DNA of 64,000 bases. Origin: Lysobacter sp. FW306-1B-D06B. GTDB taxonomy: Bacteria > Pseudomonadota > Gammaproteobacteria > Xanthomonadales > Xanthomonadaceae. The notes beneath the pieces were generated by a model. The model was not told the DNA's origin and did not search any database. It saw nothing but the letters and a program-made list of their open reading frames with translations. This document shows positions 7,231 to 15,956 of this stretch, piece after piece. Both the position numbers and the translations under genes were made by a program. The stretch covers positions 2,976,001 to 3,040,000 of the forward strand of contig NZ_CP151802.1 in NCBI RefSeq assembly GCF_038446665.1, read 5' to 3'. How positions within the stretch are numbered: position 1 is the stretch's first letter; every line of letters starts with the position of its first letter.

Positions 7231-9136
7231 CGCAATCGTGGCACTGATCCCGGTGCTGGGCCGTGCGCTGCTGCACTTCCTCTGGCAAGGCGCGCTGATC
7301 GGGCTGCTCGCCGCGTTCGCGCTGCACCTGCTGCGCGATGCGCGACCGCAGGCGCGTTATGCGCTCGCGTGCGTGGCGCTGCTGGCGTGTGCGGCGTTGC
7401 CGGTGCTGTACGTGGTCGCGCACTGGCTCGTGCCGGCCGCGGCGACGGAAACGGCGAACGGCACGACGATGCTGGGTGCCGGCATGGCGTTCATCGGCAA
7501 CGCGGACACCGCACCGGACTGGAGTTCGCGCCTGGACGCCGCGCTGCCGACCATCGTGATGGCGTGGGCCGCCGGTGCATGCGCGCTGTCGTTGCGCATG
7601 GGCGCGGGACTGTGGTGGATCCAGCGCCTGCGCAGCACACCGCAACAGCAACCCGTGCAGCGTGAATGGCAAGCGCGGCTGGATGCGCTGGCCGCTCGTT
7701 TCGGCCTGCGTCGCACGGTCGCGCTGCGACTGGTGGCCTCGCTCGCCTCGCCCGTCTCCGCCGGCTGGTGGCGTCCGGTCGTGCTGCTGCCGGCAGGACT
7801 GCTCACGCGCATGCCGGCCGACCTGATCGAAGCGCTGCTCGCGCACGAGCTGGCCCACATCAAGCGCCACGACTACCTCGTCAACCTGTTGCAGAACCTC
7901 GTCGAAGCCCTGCTCTTCTACCACCCGGTGACGTGGTGGCTATCGCGCCGCATCCGCATCGAACGCGAGCACATCGCCGACCGCCTCGCCGCCGAAGTCA
8001 CCGGACAGCCGCGCCGTCTCGCGCTGGCGCTGTCCGAACTGGCGGACTGGTCGTGCAGTCACGCCGAATCCCCGTCCTCGCCCCACCTCGCACAAGCCGC
8101 TCATGGAGGCTCCCTGATGTCCCGCATCGAACAACTCGTCCGTCCCGGCCAGCGTGCCGTGCGCGGCGGAATCGCACTGCCGCTGGTCGGCGTCGCCGTC
8201 GCGTGCCTGGCGCTTTACGCACACGCGCAGATCAATCCGGCCGCCAAGCCCGCCGCGAACGCACAGGCCACCGCCGATGCCGCCAGCAACGCGGCACGCG
8301 CGCAGCCGCAGACCCGCACCGCGGCGCAGCCGCAGTCCAAGCCCGCCGCGGCCGCGGCGCCCACCAGCCACCTGACGCTGCGCCCGCATCGCGATAACGA
8401 GGACGCCTATGCGCTGGTGAGCAAGGACCGCGACGGCATCCGCATGAGCGGCTCCACCGACGACCTGCCCGACATCGAACGCGCGCGTCGCAGCCTCACC
8501 AATTCGGACTTCGTCTGGTTCCGTCGCGCGGGCAAGGCGTACGTCGTTTCCGATGCGGCGACGATGGCGCAGGTGCGCGATGCCTGGCGCGACAGCGACC
8601 GCATCGGCGCGCAGATGGACGTGCTGGGCAAGCAGATGGAAGTGCACGGCGACCGGATGGAGGCGCTCAGCGCGCAGATGGAGAAGCTCGCGCCGAAGGA
8701 GGAAGAAAGCGCCGCGATCGAAGCCGCATCGCGCCGCATGGAACAGCTGGCCGATCAGCAGAGCTCGCTGGCCGAACGCCAGGCGCAGATCGCCACGCAG
8801 CTGTGGCGGGTCGACGGCGCCGAACGCGATCGCCTCCAGGCAAGCATGGACGAGCTTGCGCGGCAGCAGGACGAGCTCGGCCGGAAGATGGATGAACAGA
8901 GCCGTGTGATCGACCGCGAGTCCGCCAACATGGAGCGCAACTCCGCGCCGATGGAGGCGCTGGGTCGGCAGATGGACGAAGCCGGCAAGCCGATGGATGC
9001 CCTGGGCAAGCAGATGGACGCGCTGGGCAAGGAGCAGGAGAAGTACGCCCGCGAGGCCGAGCGTCGGACGCTGGCCCTGCTCGACACGGCGATCTCGCGC
9101 GGACTGGCGCAGCCGCTGCCGCTGTCGGCGCAGTGA
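7223..9136 (+). CDS. M56-family (BlaR1-like) membrane metalloprotease with Met-heptad coiled coil
   Basis: 637 residues. The N-terminal half holds membrane helices and the gluzincin motif HELAH at 208-212, with EREHIAD at about 247-253 as the third zinc ligand region; this is the M56 family of anti-repressor proteases. Another membrane helix lies near 315-333. The C-terminal, predicted periplasmic half is not a penicillin-binding sensor as in BlaR1. It is Ala/Pro/Gln-rich and then a long coiled coil with two blocks of exact heptads of QMDxLGK type: Met at 465, 472, 479, 486 and again at 570, 577, 584, 591, 598. It presumably relays an envelope signal to the cognate BlaI by proteolysis; the signal is unknown. 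It overlaps blaI by 8 bases. Confidence 0.88.
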   Translation: MTDAIVALIPVLGRALLHFLWQGALIGLLAAFALHLLRDARPQARYALACVALLACAALPVLYVVAHWLVPAAATETANGTTMLGAGMAFIGNADTAPDWSSRLDAALPTIVMAWAAGACALSLRMGAGLWWIQRLRSTPQQQPVQREWQARLDALAARFGLRRTVALRLVASLASPVSAGWWRPVVLLPAGLLTRMPADLIEALLAHELAHIKRHDYLVNLLQNLVEALLFYHPVTWWLSRRIRIEREHIADRLAAEVTGQPRRLALALSELADWSCSHAESPSSPHLAQAAHGGSLMSRIEQLVRPGQRAVRGGIALPLVGVAVACLALYAHAQINPAAKPAANAQATADAASNAARAQPQTRTAAQPQSKPAAAAAPTSHLTLRPHRDNEDAYALVSKDRDGIRMSGSTDDLPDIERARRSLTNSDFVWFRRAGKAYVVSDAATMAQVRDAWRDSDRIGAQMDVLGKQMEVHGDRMEALSAQMEKLAPKEEESAAIEAASRRMEQLADQQSSLAERQAQIATQLWRVDGAERDRLQASMDELARQQDELGRKMDEQSRVIDRESANMERNSAPMEALGRQMDEAGKPMDALGKQMDALGKEQEKYAREAERRTLALLDTAISRGLAQPLPLSAQ

Positions 9137-9192
9137 TGCGTTAGTACGTTTGTGCTGGGGTGAGGCGGACGCTTCGTTTGCCCTCACCCCAA

Positions 9193-9218
9193 CCCCTCTC
9201 CCGCAGGCGGGAGAGGGG
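9193..9218. repeat. GC-rich palindromic hairpin repeat (copy 1)
   Basis: CCCCTCTCCCGC at 9193-9204 and its perfect complement at 9207-9218 with a 2-base loop. Near-identical palindromes occur at 25125-25148 and 48093-48115 and an imperfect one near 58128-58150, always between genes. It lies 57 bases after the M56 stop, so it may also end that transcript. Confidence 0.75.
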
Positions 9219-9328
9219 CTAGCAGGCCGCCCGTCTCCGTAGGGCTGGCCTCTTCTTGTTGTTTCTTGCCGGCGAGGAATGCCCTCTTCCCCGACGAAGA
9301 GCAACCCTTCTCCCGCTGCGCGGGGGAA

Positions 9329-9350
9329 GGTGCCGGCAGGCGGATGAGGG
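9329..9350 (+). repeat. 22-bp dispersed repeat
   Basis: This 22-bp stretch is found exactly, in inverted orientation, at 25076-25097. In both places it is close to a CCCTCTCCCGC hairpin, so the two parts form a composite intergenic repeat. Confidence 0.65.
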
Positions 9351-9392
9351 CATGAGCGCCCGAATCGTCGCCTTTCACGGCATTACGCCATT

Positions 9393-9580
9393 GGCTCCGG
9401 ATCGCCCGCCCGGCCCGGCCATCCATGGCCGGGCTTTCGGCAGGCCACGCGGCAGTGCCGCTTCTGCATCGCTGCGATGGTTTTCGACCGCCGCCGTCCA
9501 TGGCGTCACGCTATCGGCTCCGGATCGCCCGGCCCGGCCATCCATGGCCGGGCTTTCGGCAGGCCACGCGGCAGTGCCGC
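9393..9580 (+). repeat. Two direct copies of a 65-69 bp repeat with palindromic core
   Basis: Copy 1 is 9393-9461 and copy 2 is 9516-9580; they differ mainly by a 4-base insertion in copy 1. Each carries the palindrome GCCCGGCCAT-CC-ATGGCCGGGC, then a shared tail ending GGCAGTGCCGC. They lie about 120-300 bases upstream of the oxidoreductase start. Confidence 0.85.
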
Positions 9581-9699
9581 GTAAGCGGCCTGCCTCAACC
9601 TTCCCACCTGTCCCCTTCCTGCCCCCTGTTGCGTTCGATTTGAACGATGGCCCGGTGTGCGCGATTCGCTCCGGGCACGAACGTCCAAGGGGCAACCAG

Positions 9700-11370
9700 T
9701 TGATTTTCGATTACAGGAAGGCGGCTTCGCCGGCTGACATCGAGGCGGATATCTGCATCATCGGTGCCGGTGCCGCCGGGTTGGCGATCGCATGGGCATT
9801 CCTCGGCACGCAGACACGTGTGTGCGTCGTCGAGAGCGGCGGCCTGGCCGCCGATGAACGCAACCAGGCGCTGCTGGAAGGCCATTCGATCGGCGAGCCG
9901 GACTTCGACCCCGGTGCCTCGCGCCTGCGTGCCTTCGGTGGCACCTGCAACTATTGGGGGCGCGGCTGCATTCCGCTGGCCAACCTCGCGCCGCGCGACT
10001 GGGTGCCGCACAGCGGCTGGCCCATCGGCTTCGACGATCTGGAACCGCATTACCGCAAGGCCCGCACGTTCTGCGGGCTGGAACAGCACGACTTCGGCGA
10101 GGACACCTTCCTCACGCCGTCATCGCGACAGCCGCTGGCGTTCGAAAGCGACGCGCTGGTGCACAAGACGTTCGCCTCCAGCCCGATGATCTTCGGCCAC
10201 GCCTATCGCGAGGCCTTCGAGCGCGCGGAGAACATCAGCGTGCTGCTGCATGCCAACCTGATCGAGCTGGATGCCGTGGCGTCCACGCAGGCGGTGCGGC
10301 AGGCGCGCATCGGCACGCTCGACGGCCGGCGCGGCACGGTGCGTGCGGGCCATTACGTGCTTGCCTGCGGCGGCATCGAGAACGCGCGGCTGCTGCTGTC
10401 CTCCCGCTCTGTCAACGAGGCCGGGCTGGGCAACCAGTACGATCTGGTCGGCCGTTATTTCATGGACCATCCCAGCGGCAAGCTCGGCACCTTGTTCAGT
10501 CCGCAGCCGCACGTGGTCACGCGGCCGTACGACCGCAACGTGCCGAAGGGCCGGCCGCAGGCGCATCCGGAAATCTGCCTGTCCGATGAAGCCCAGCGCC
10601 GGCACCGCATCCTGAGCGGGCGCGTGCGGCCGTTCGCGTTCGAAGAGCCGGTGCCGGAGGGTCTGCAGGCGCTGCGTGACCTGCGCGCTGCGATGCGCGC
10701 ACGGCAGCGTCACGAGAACTGGGCGATCAAGGCGCGTGTGTGCGGTCGTCGCAATGGCGAACCGGATTACATCGCCAAGGCGATGCCACCGGCCGAGGAT
10801 CTGCGCGCGTTGACGCTGCGCGCGGGCCTCAACGCGGGCGACATCGCCAAGGCGATGGGCCGCAAGCTCACGCGCAAGCCGACGGTGCGCACCGAACGCG
10901 TGGACCTGATCGGCTACTTCGAGCAGGTGCCCAACCACGACAGCCGCATCACCCTGAGCGAGGAGCGCGACGCGCTCGGGCTGCGCAAGGTCAATGTCGA
11001 CTGGCGCCTGACCGAACTGGACCGCCACACCTACCGCACCGCGGCCACGCTGTTCGGCGAAGAGCTTTCGCGCGCATGCAACGGTCGCTTCCAGCCCGAG
11101 CCCTGGCTGGAGGAGAACGGCGGCGTGCCGCAGGTGTTCGGCACCTCGCACCACATGGGCACCACGCGCATGGCCGACGATCCCAAGCAGGGCGTCGTCG
11201 ACCGCCATTGCCAGGTGCACGGCGTGGACAACCTGCACGTCGCCGGCAGCTCGGTGTTTCCCACGGGCAGCTGGGCCTTCCCGACCTTCACCATCATCGC
11301 CCTGAGCCTGCGCCTGGCCGAACACCTGCGCACGCGCCTGGAGCATGCGACGCCGTTGCTGGGGATCTAG
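9700..11370 (+). CDS. GMC-family FAD-dependent oxidoreductase
   Basis: 556 residues from a TTG start with AAGGGG seven bases upstream. The dinucleotide-binding motif IGAGAAGLA begins at about residue 21, directly after a short lead typical of the family, which supports this start. The frame extends to 9256, but only through repeat DNA. The C-terminal GMC signature includes the His of SHHMGTTRM, the VDRHCQVHGVDNLHVAGSS block and the final FPTFTIIALSLRLAEHL. GMC enzymes oxidise alcohols or sugars using FAD; the bacterial branch closest in layout acts on polyols or sugar acids. A VOC-fold gene follows after 3 bases, so the pair is probably an operon. The substrate is unknown. Confidence 0.87.
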   Translation: MIFDYRKAASPADIEADICIIGAGAAGLAIAWAFLGTQTRVCVVESGGLAADERNQALLEGHSIGEPDFDPGASRLRAFGGTCNYWGRGCIPLANLAPRDWVPHSGWPIGFDDLEPHYRKARTFCGLEQHDFGEDTFLTPSSRQPLAFESDALVHKTFASSPMIFGHAYREAFERAENISVLLHANLIELDAVASTQAVRQARIGTLDGRRGTVRAGHYVLACGGIENARLLLSSRSVNEAGLGNQYDLVGRYFMDHPSGKLGTLFSPQPHVVTRPYDRNVPKGRPQAHPEICLSDEAQRRHRILSGRVRPFAFEEPVPEGLQALRDLRAAMRARQRHENWAIKARVCGRRNGEPDYIAKAMPPAEDLRALTLRAGLNAGDIAKAMGRKLTRKPTVRTERVDLIGYFEQVPNHDSRITLSEERDALGLRKVNVDWRLTELDRHTYRTAATLFGEELSRACNGRFQPEPWLEENGGVPQVFGTSHHMGTTRMADDPKQGVVDRHCQVHGVDNLHVAGSSVFPTGSWAFPTFTIIALSLRLAEHLRTRLEHATPLLGI

Positions 11371-11373
11371 CGC

Positions 11374-11754
11374 ATGACGACGCGGCTGTCGCACATCGGG
11401 CAGATCGCGATCACCGTCGCCGATGTCGCGCAGGCGCTCGCGTTCTATCGCGATGCGCTGGGATTGAGGCACCTGTTCGACGCCGGGCCGGATCTGGCGT
11501 TCCTCGACGCAGGCGGCGTTCGCCTGATGCTGACCACGTCGCAGGGCGCGGGCGATATCGGGCACAACTCGCTGCTGTACTTCAAGATCGACGACATCGA
11601 GACGGTGCAGGCCGCGTTGGTGGAACGCGGCGCGGCGCAGGAACGCGCGCCGCAACTCACCGCGAGGCTGCCCGATCACGAGCTGTGGATCGGCTTCCTG
11701 CGCGACCCGGACGGAAACCTGGTCGGATTGATGGAAGAGCGTCGGCCGGATTGA
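11374..11754 (+). CDS. VOC-fold (glyoxalase-like) protein
   Basis: 126 residues. The first module begins LSHIGQIAITVADVAQALAF with a metal-ligand-like His7; the second contains LLYFKIDDIETVQAALVERG and ends in FLRDPDGNLVGLMEE, where the final Glu is the usual fourth ligand. This is a well-formed VOC protein, likely metal dependent (lyase, isomerase or dioxygenase type). It starts 3 bases after the GMC oxidoreductase stop and may process its product or a related aldehyde; that link is inference from spacing only. Confidence 0.86.
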   Translation: MTTRLSHIGQIAITVADVAQALAFYRDALGLRHLFDAGPDLAFLDAGGVRLMLTTSQGAGDIGHNSLLYFKIDDIETVQAALVERGAAQERAPQLTARLPDHELWIGFLRDPDGNLVGLMEERRPD

Positions 11755-11796
11755 ACCCGGACGACGGAGGCCCGACGGGCATTCGCCACGCGGCAC

Positions 11797-12063
11797 TCAG
11801 CGCAACTGGCTGTCCTTGCTCCCGCGGCGGTTGTAGCCGCTATGCGGGCCCTGCTCCTGGTCATGCGCTTCCTGGCAGGCGATGCACAGCCGCACGCCGG
11901 GCACGGCGTCGCGTCGGGCCTGCGGGATCTCGACGCCGCAGTCCTCGCAATGCGTCAGGCCGGGGCCCGACGGCAACTGGCTGCGTGCGCGCTGGATGGC
12001 GTCCTTGATGGTCGCGTCGATCTGGTCCTGGACCGCGCCGTCACCTGCCCAACCGGTGGCCAT
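11797..12063 (-). CDS. YbiI-type DksA/TraR zinc-finger protein
   Basis: 88 residues, the same length as E. coli YbiI, and with the same landmarks: an opening GWAGDGAVQDQID, a C4 zinc finger HCEDCGVEIPQARR followed by GVRLCIACQ, and the terminal GYNRRGSKDSQLR. These small proteins of the DksA/TraR superfamily lack the long coiled coil; some members bind RNA polymerase or zinc, but the role of YbiI is not settled. AGGAGAG precedes the ATG at 12063. It is a single gene, convergent with the VOC gene. Confidence 0.9.
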   Translation of the reverse strand: MATGWAGDGAVQDQIDATIKDAIQRARSQLPSGPGLTHCEDCGVEIPQARRDAVPGVRLCIACQEAHDQEQGPHSGYNRRGSKDSQLR

Positions 12064-12219
12064 GTGGCTCTCCTGCTGCGAATCGTCGTCGCGGAAGGAT
12101 AGCGCCGCGGCCCTGAACTGCCCTGCGCATCGCTGAACGCCCCGCACACATCCCGCAGCGCGTCACGGGACTACACTGCGCGCAGCCGTTCCTGCGGCCC
12201 TAGCCGCGAAGGCATCCGG

Positions 12220-13284
12220 ATGCGCCGCGTGGTCGTCGCAACTGTGCTGGTTGCGCTCCTGCTCCAGATGGGCGGGGCGTTCGCCCAGGTCGTCGCGCCG
12301 GGCGAGGTCATGGCGCTGCCCGGCGAACTGCGCGAGCGCGTTCACCGCGACGTGCTGGTCGGCAATCCCGGCATGCTGACGCGGCTGGAGCGCCTGTCGA
12401 GCCTGATGTACACCCCCGAAGGGTTGGGCATGACCTACCGGGAAACGGCGAACCTGACGGTCGCGCAGGCCTACGAATCGCGCACCGCCAACTGCCTGAC
12501 CTTCACCCTGCTCTTCCTCGCGCTGGCACGCGAGGCCGGCATCGACGCGACGCCGCAGGAGATCGAACAGATCCTCGGCTTCCGCCAGGCCGACGGCACG
12601 CTCTACCTGAGCAACCACGTCAATGCGCTCGTGCGCGTGCAGGGCCGGCGCTACATCGCCGACGTGGCCGGCGACCTCATCATCGCGCGCGATCGTCCCA
12701 AGCCGATCACGCAACAGCGCCTGATCGCCCACTACTACAACAACCTCGCGGTGGAGCGGCTCTCCGCCGGCGACTACGCCGCTGCGCAGTCGCTGCTCCG
12801 CACCGCGCTGGAACTGGACCCCGACTACGCGGCCTACTGGAGCAACGCCGGCGTCGTGCACCTGCGCAGCGGCGATGCGCGCGCCGCCGGAGAGGCATAT
12901 CGCAAGGCGCTGGCGCTGGATCCGGACAACGTCAACGCGCTGTTCAACCTCGCCGGGCTGGCCACGCGCACGGGCGACAGCACGCTGGAGCGCGAGTACC
13001 GCCAGCGCCTGGCCAATCTGCAGCGCAACGATCCCTTCCACCATTTCATGCAGGCCGTGAACGCGCAGAACGCGGGCGATCTCACGCGCGCGATCCGCCA
13101 TTACCGCCGTGCGGTGGCGCTGCAACCGGAGGAGCACCGCTTCCATTCGGCGCTGGCGAACGCCTATCTGGAACAGGGCCGCACGCAGCTGGCGATCCGC
13201 TCGCTGGCCCGCGCCCAGGCCCTCAGCGACGGCGACACCCGGGCCGCCTACCGCGACCGGATCGACGCCCTGCGCGCCCGCTGA
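12220..13284 (+). CDS. Exported transglutaminase-like protein with TPR repeats
   Basis: 354 residues. A signal peptide covers about 1-23 (cut near AFA-Q). A transglutaminase-like core follows, with the probable catalytic Cys in ANCLTFTLLFLALAREAGI (~residue 92), His in NHVNALV (~129) and Asp in YIADVAGD (~145). From about 170 to the end are tetratricopeptide repeats (YNNLAVERLSAGDYAAA, YWSNAGVVHLRSGDARAA, and more). The combination suggests a periplasmic peptidase or cross-linking enzyme held in a protein complex by its TPR arm. No operon partner is evident; the next gene has its own ribosome binding site 67 bases on. Confidence 0.83.
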   Translation: MRRVVVATVLVALLLQMGGAFAQVVAPGEVMALPGELRERVHRDVLVGNPGMLTRLERLSSLMYTPEGLGMTYRETANLTVAQAYESRTANCLTFTLLFLALAREAGIDATPQEIEQILGFRQADGTLYLSNHVNALVRVQGRRYIADVAGDLIIARDRPKPITQQRLIAHYYNNLAVERLSAGDYAAAQSLLRTALELDPDYAAYWSNAGVVHLRSGDARAAGEAYRKALALDPDNVNALFNLAGLATRTGDSTLEREYRQRLANLQRNDPFHHFMQAVNAQNAGDLTRAIRHYRRAVALQPEEHRFHSALANAYLEQGRTQLAIRSLARAQALSDGDTRAAYRDRIDALRAR

Positions 13285-13351
13285 CGGCGCCGCGTCCCCT
13301 TTTTCCCGCGCATCGCGTTTGCTTGTCCGAGACGATCGGAGGGGAACGCCT

Positions 13352-14182
13352 GTGCAACACGACATGTTGATGGCCAAGCGCAATCTGGTACGCATCGCCA
13401 TCGAGACCGCCGAGCTTCCCGGAATACGCCTGATCGCACGACCGCTCTACCGGCGCCTGTTCAACCGACCCTACTACGGCGGCAACGCCTATTACGGCGC
13501 CTACGATTCGCGCGCGCAGGCGCTCGCGGCGGCGCCGTCGCTGCCGACCAGCTACGACCAGCCCTCGACCACGGGCATGTACATGGACCGGCACGGCAGC
13601 ATCCGCGTGAGCGACTACCCGATGGTCCACTGGCTTTCGCGCCTGCTGGCCGAAGGCCGGCACCGCATCTTCGACCTGGGCGGCCACATCGGCGTGACGT
13701 ACTACGGCTTCCGCCGCTACCTCACCTACCCGCACACGATGGAATGGCGCGTGCACGACGTGCCCGCGGTCATCGATGCCGGCCGCAGCTGGGCCCGCGA
13801 GAACGATCCCGACGGCCTGCTGCATTTCGCGGACGCTCCGGACGCCGCCAACGAGCACGACGTGCTGATCACCTGCGGCGCATTGCAGTACCTGGACTAC
13901 ACGCTGCCGGAACTTCTCGGCCGCCTGACCGCCCCGCCCACGCACGTGCTCGTGAACCTGACGCCCGTGCACCCCAGGCGCGGCTACGTGACGTTGCAGA
14001 ACATCGGCAAGGCGGTGCTGCCGTACCGGGTGATGGCCAAGCCCCAGTTCGTCGCCGAGATGCAGGCCCTGGGTTACCGGCTCGAAGACCAGTGGCAGTC
14101 CAAGGAGCGCCACCTGCGCGTGCCGTTCGAGCCGGAGTGCTCGCTCGATCACTACGCGGGGTTCTACTTCAGGCGCGCCTGA
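13352..14182 (+). CDS. TIGR04325-family putative methyltransferase
   Basis: 276 residues from the GTG at 13352, which has GGAGGGG seven bases upstream; ATGs at 13364 and 13370 are in frame but less well placed. It shows the opening of the TIGR04325 family (NAYYGAYDSRAQALAAA) and a Rossmann-type glycine motif FDLGGHIGVTYY near residue 108, with TCGALQYLDY as motif-IV-like segment. Members are often found with polysaccharide or lipopolysaccharide loci and are thought to be S-adenosylmethionine-dependent methyltransferases. Here no such locus adjoins. Its last 14 bases overlap the convergent azoreductase gene. Confidence 0.8.
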   Translation: MQHDMLMAKRNLVRIAIETAELPGIRLIARPLYRRLFNRPYYGGNAYYGAYDSRAQALAAAPSLPTSYDQPSTTGMYMDRHGSIRVSDYPMVHWLSRLLAEGRHRIFDLGGHIGVTYYGFRRYLTYPHTMEWRVHDVPAVIDAGRSWARENDPDGLLHFADAPDAANEHDVLITCGALQYLDYTLPELLGRLTAPPTHVLVNLTPVHPRRGYVTLQNIGKAVLPYRVMAKPQFVAEMQALGYRLEDQWQSKERHLRVPFEPECSLDHYAGFYFRRA

Positions 14183-14870
14183 GCCCGGACATCCGCTGCG
14201 TCTGCGCAACCAGGCGCGCAACGAGCGCGTCCACCTCGGCCTCGGCCGCCGCAATGGACGCATGCAGTCGTTCGTCGGCGAACTCGTCGTACTCGATCGC
14301 GATGCGTTCCACCGCATCGATGCCGATGTAGCGCATCGGCGTCTCCACGCCGCGCTCGACATGATTGTCCGCACACAAGCGCCCACCCGGATCGTAGCCG
14401 TGGTCGCCACGCGAACTCAGCAGGACCAAGCGCTTGCCATGGCCGGCGAGCAGCGGCCAGTACGGCTCGCCTTTGCGGCTGCGGTCGAAGCCGAACGTTC
14501 GCCCGACGCGAACGATGTTGTCTATCCACGCCTTGAGCGTCGACGGCATGCCGAAGTTGTACATCGGTACGCCAACGACAATGAGGTCGGCAGCACTCAG
14601 TTCGTCGACCAGGACGTCGCTCTCGGCAAGCGCTGCGTGCATCCACGGCTCCCGTCGCGCCGGCGCGGTAAAGGCCGCGTGCACCCAGTCGCCTCCGACA
14701 GGCGATGGCGGCGACAGCGCAAGATCGCGGTGAACGACGGCATCGCCCGGTCGCAGCGCCTGCCACTGCCTCACGAAACGGGCCGACAGCCGACGCGTGT
14801 GCGACCCGTGCGCGTGTTCGCCGGAGCGTCCCGGCCGGGCGCTTGAGTCGATGTGTAGTAACCTGACCAT
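14169..14870 (-). CDS. azoR: FMN-dependent NADH-azoreductase
   Basis: 233 residues of the flavodoxin-like NAD(P)H quinone oxidoreductase fold. The phosphate-binding start LLHIDSSARPGRS (4-16), the FMN-isoalloxazine contact VPMYNFGMPSTLKAWID (about 99-115) and LLSSRGDHG (~147) match AzoR. Family enzymes reduce quinones and azo compounds with FMN by two electrons. It is divergent from a LysR-type gene, the usual arrangement for a regulator and its target, so that regulator probably controls it. Convergent overlap of 14 bases with the methyltransferase gene. Confidence 0.88.
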   Translation of the reverse strand: MVRLLHIDSSARPGRSGEHAHGSHTRRLSARFVRQWQALRPGDAVVHRDLALSPPSPVGGDWVHAAFTAPARREPWMHAALAESDVLVDELSAADLIVVGVPMYNFGMPSTLKAWIDNIVRVGRTFGFDRSRKGEPYWPLLAGHGKRLVLLSSRGDHGYDPGGRLCADNHVERGVETPMRYIGIDAVERIAIEYDEFADERLHASIAAAEAEVDALVARLVAQTQRMSGLRRA

Positions 14871-14952
14871 GGTTCACCTGTGCTGGAAGAGGTCACAGGT
14901 TCAACTCCATACGTATCGGCGTAAAACGATCATTCCGCACCCGACGGATGCA
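14871..14952. promoter_or_regulatory. Divergent promoter region between azoR and LysR gene
   Basis: The 82 bases between the two divergent starts must hold both promoters and the LysR binding site. AT content is clearly higher here (for example the stretch around 14911-14935) than in the flanking genes. I cannot fix the -35/-10 elements or a T-N11-A box with confidence. Confidence 0.4.
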
Positions 14953-15867
14953 ATGAATTCACCCATGGACAGCCGCCTGCCGCCACTCACGGCCCTGCGC
15001 GCCTTCGAAGCCGCCGCCCGCCTTCTGAGCTTCAAGCACGCCGCGGCAGAGCTGTCGCTGACCCCGACGGCGATCAGCCATCAGGTCCGGCAGTTGGAAG
15101 ACCGGCTCGGCGTGGCGTTGTTCGTGCGCGGCACCCGTCGCGTCGACCTGACACCCGCCGGGCAAAGCCTGTACCCGGCACTGCGCGATGGCTTCGATGC
15201 GATGGCGCGCGCCGTGCAGACCGTGCACCCGCAGGAACGGCCCCGCTCCGTCGTGCTCAGCACGACGATGGCATTCGCCTCACGCTGGCTGCTGCCGCGC
15301 TTGGCCAGGTTCGCAGCCCTGCGGCCGGACATCGCCTTGCACCTGCACACGGGCGACGCGCCTGTCGACCTTCAAGGCGGCGGCGCGCAGCTCGCGATCC
15401 GCTACGGTCCGGGTCGATATCCGGATCTCACGAGCGCGTCACTGCTCACTTCACGCTTTGCGCCGGTGTGCGCGCCGGGCCTGCGCGTGCGCGGCGTGGA
15501 CGACCTCGAACGCGTCCCGCTGATCAGCTTCGAATGGTTCCGGCGTGACGCGGTGACGCCCGACTGGCCGCTCTGGTTCGCGCACGCCGGACGTGCGCAG
15601 GTGCCGCGACAATTGCATTTTTCCGACGAAGTCCACGCCATCCAGGCGGCGATCGGTGGCCAGGGCATGGCGCTGGTCAATCTCGCGCTGGTCGCCGATG
15701 AACTGGCCGGCGGATTGCTGCACCGGCCGTTCGGCCCGGAACTGCCCGGGCACGACTTCCATCTGGCTTGGCCGCAGTCGCGCGATTCCGATCCGGAACT
15801 GATCGCGGTGCGCACGTGGCTGCTCGACGAGGCGACGCGACGCGCCACCCCGCCTACGCTGGGCTAA
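14953..15867 (+). CDS. LysR-family transcriptional regulator (GcvA-like)
   Basis: 304 residues. The N-terminal winged helix-turn-helix is clear: LPPLTALRAFEAAARLLSFKHAAAELSLTPTAISHQVRQLEDRLG, then the TLTPAG-like VDLTPAGQ. The effector-binding domain follows (from ~90: VVLSTTMAFASRWLLPRL), closest in wording to GcvA/AmpR-type regulators. The inducer is unknown. An ATG at 14965 is also possible. The divergent azoreductase gene is the most likely target. Confidence 0.9.
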   Translation: MNSPMDSRLPPLTALRAFEAAARLLSFKHAAAELSLTPTAISHQVRQLEDRLGVALFVRGTRRVDLTPAGQSLYPALRDGFDAMARAVQTVHPQERPRSVVLSTTMAFASRWLLPRLARFAALRPDIALHLHTGDAPVDLQGGGAQLAIRYGPGRYPDLTSASLLTSRFAPVCAPGLRVRGVDDLERVPLISFEWFRRDAVTPDWPLWFAHAGRAQVPRQLHFSDEVHAIQAAIGGQGMALVNLALVADELAGGLLHRPFGPELPGHDFHLAWPQSRDSDPELIAVRTWLLDEATRRATPPTLG

Positions 15868-15956
15868 TGCGCTGTTGCGTCCCAACCGCGCACGCGGGTA
15901 CGTGCGTGCGCCCGGCGCATGCGCTATGAAGGCGCCACCTTCCCCGGGACCCGGCC

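Larger units (their letters stand above)
9137..9699. other. Gene-free repeat-rich intergenic stretch
   Basis: About 560 bases with no supported gene. It contains a hairpin of the CCCCTCTCCCGC family, a 22-bp element shared with the rarA upstream gap, and a duplicated 65-69 bp unit (listed separately). The frame of the downstream oxidoreductase stays open through it from 9256, but the translated product is merely the repeats read as Pro/Arg-rich sequence. Confidence 0.7.

Noticed and set aside
6832-9136. Beta-lactam resistance regulation
   Set aside because: BlaI/M56 fold is present, but no beta-lactamase gene is near and the protease lacks a penicillin-binding sensor domain.
9256-9699. N-terminal extension of the GMC oxidoreductase
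   Set aside because: It is the translation of the duplicated intergenic repeats and has no family similarity; a TTG with good spacing lies exactly before the FAD-binding region.
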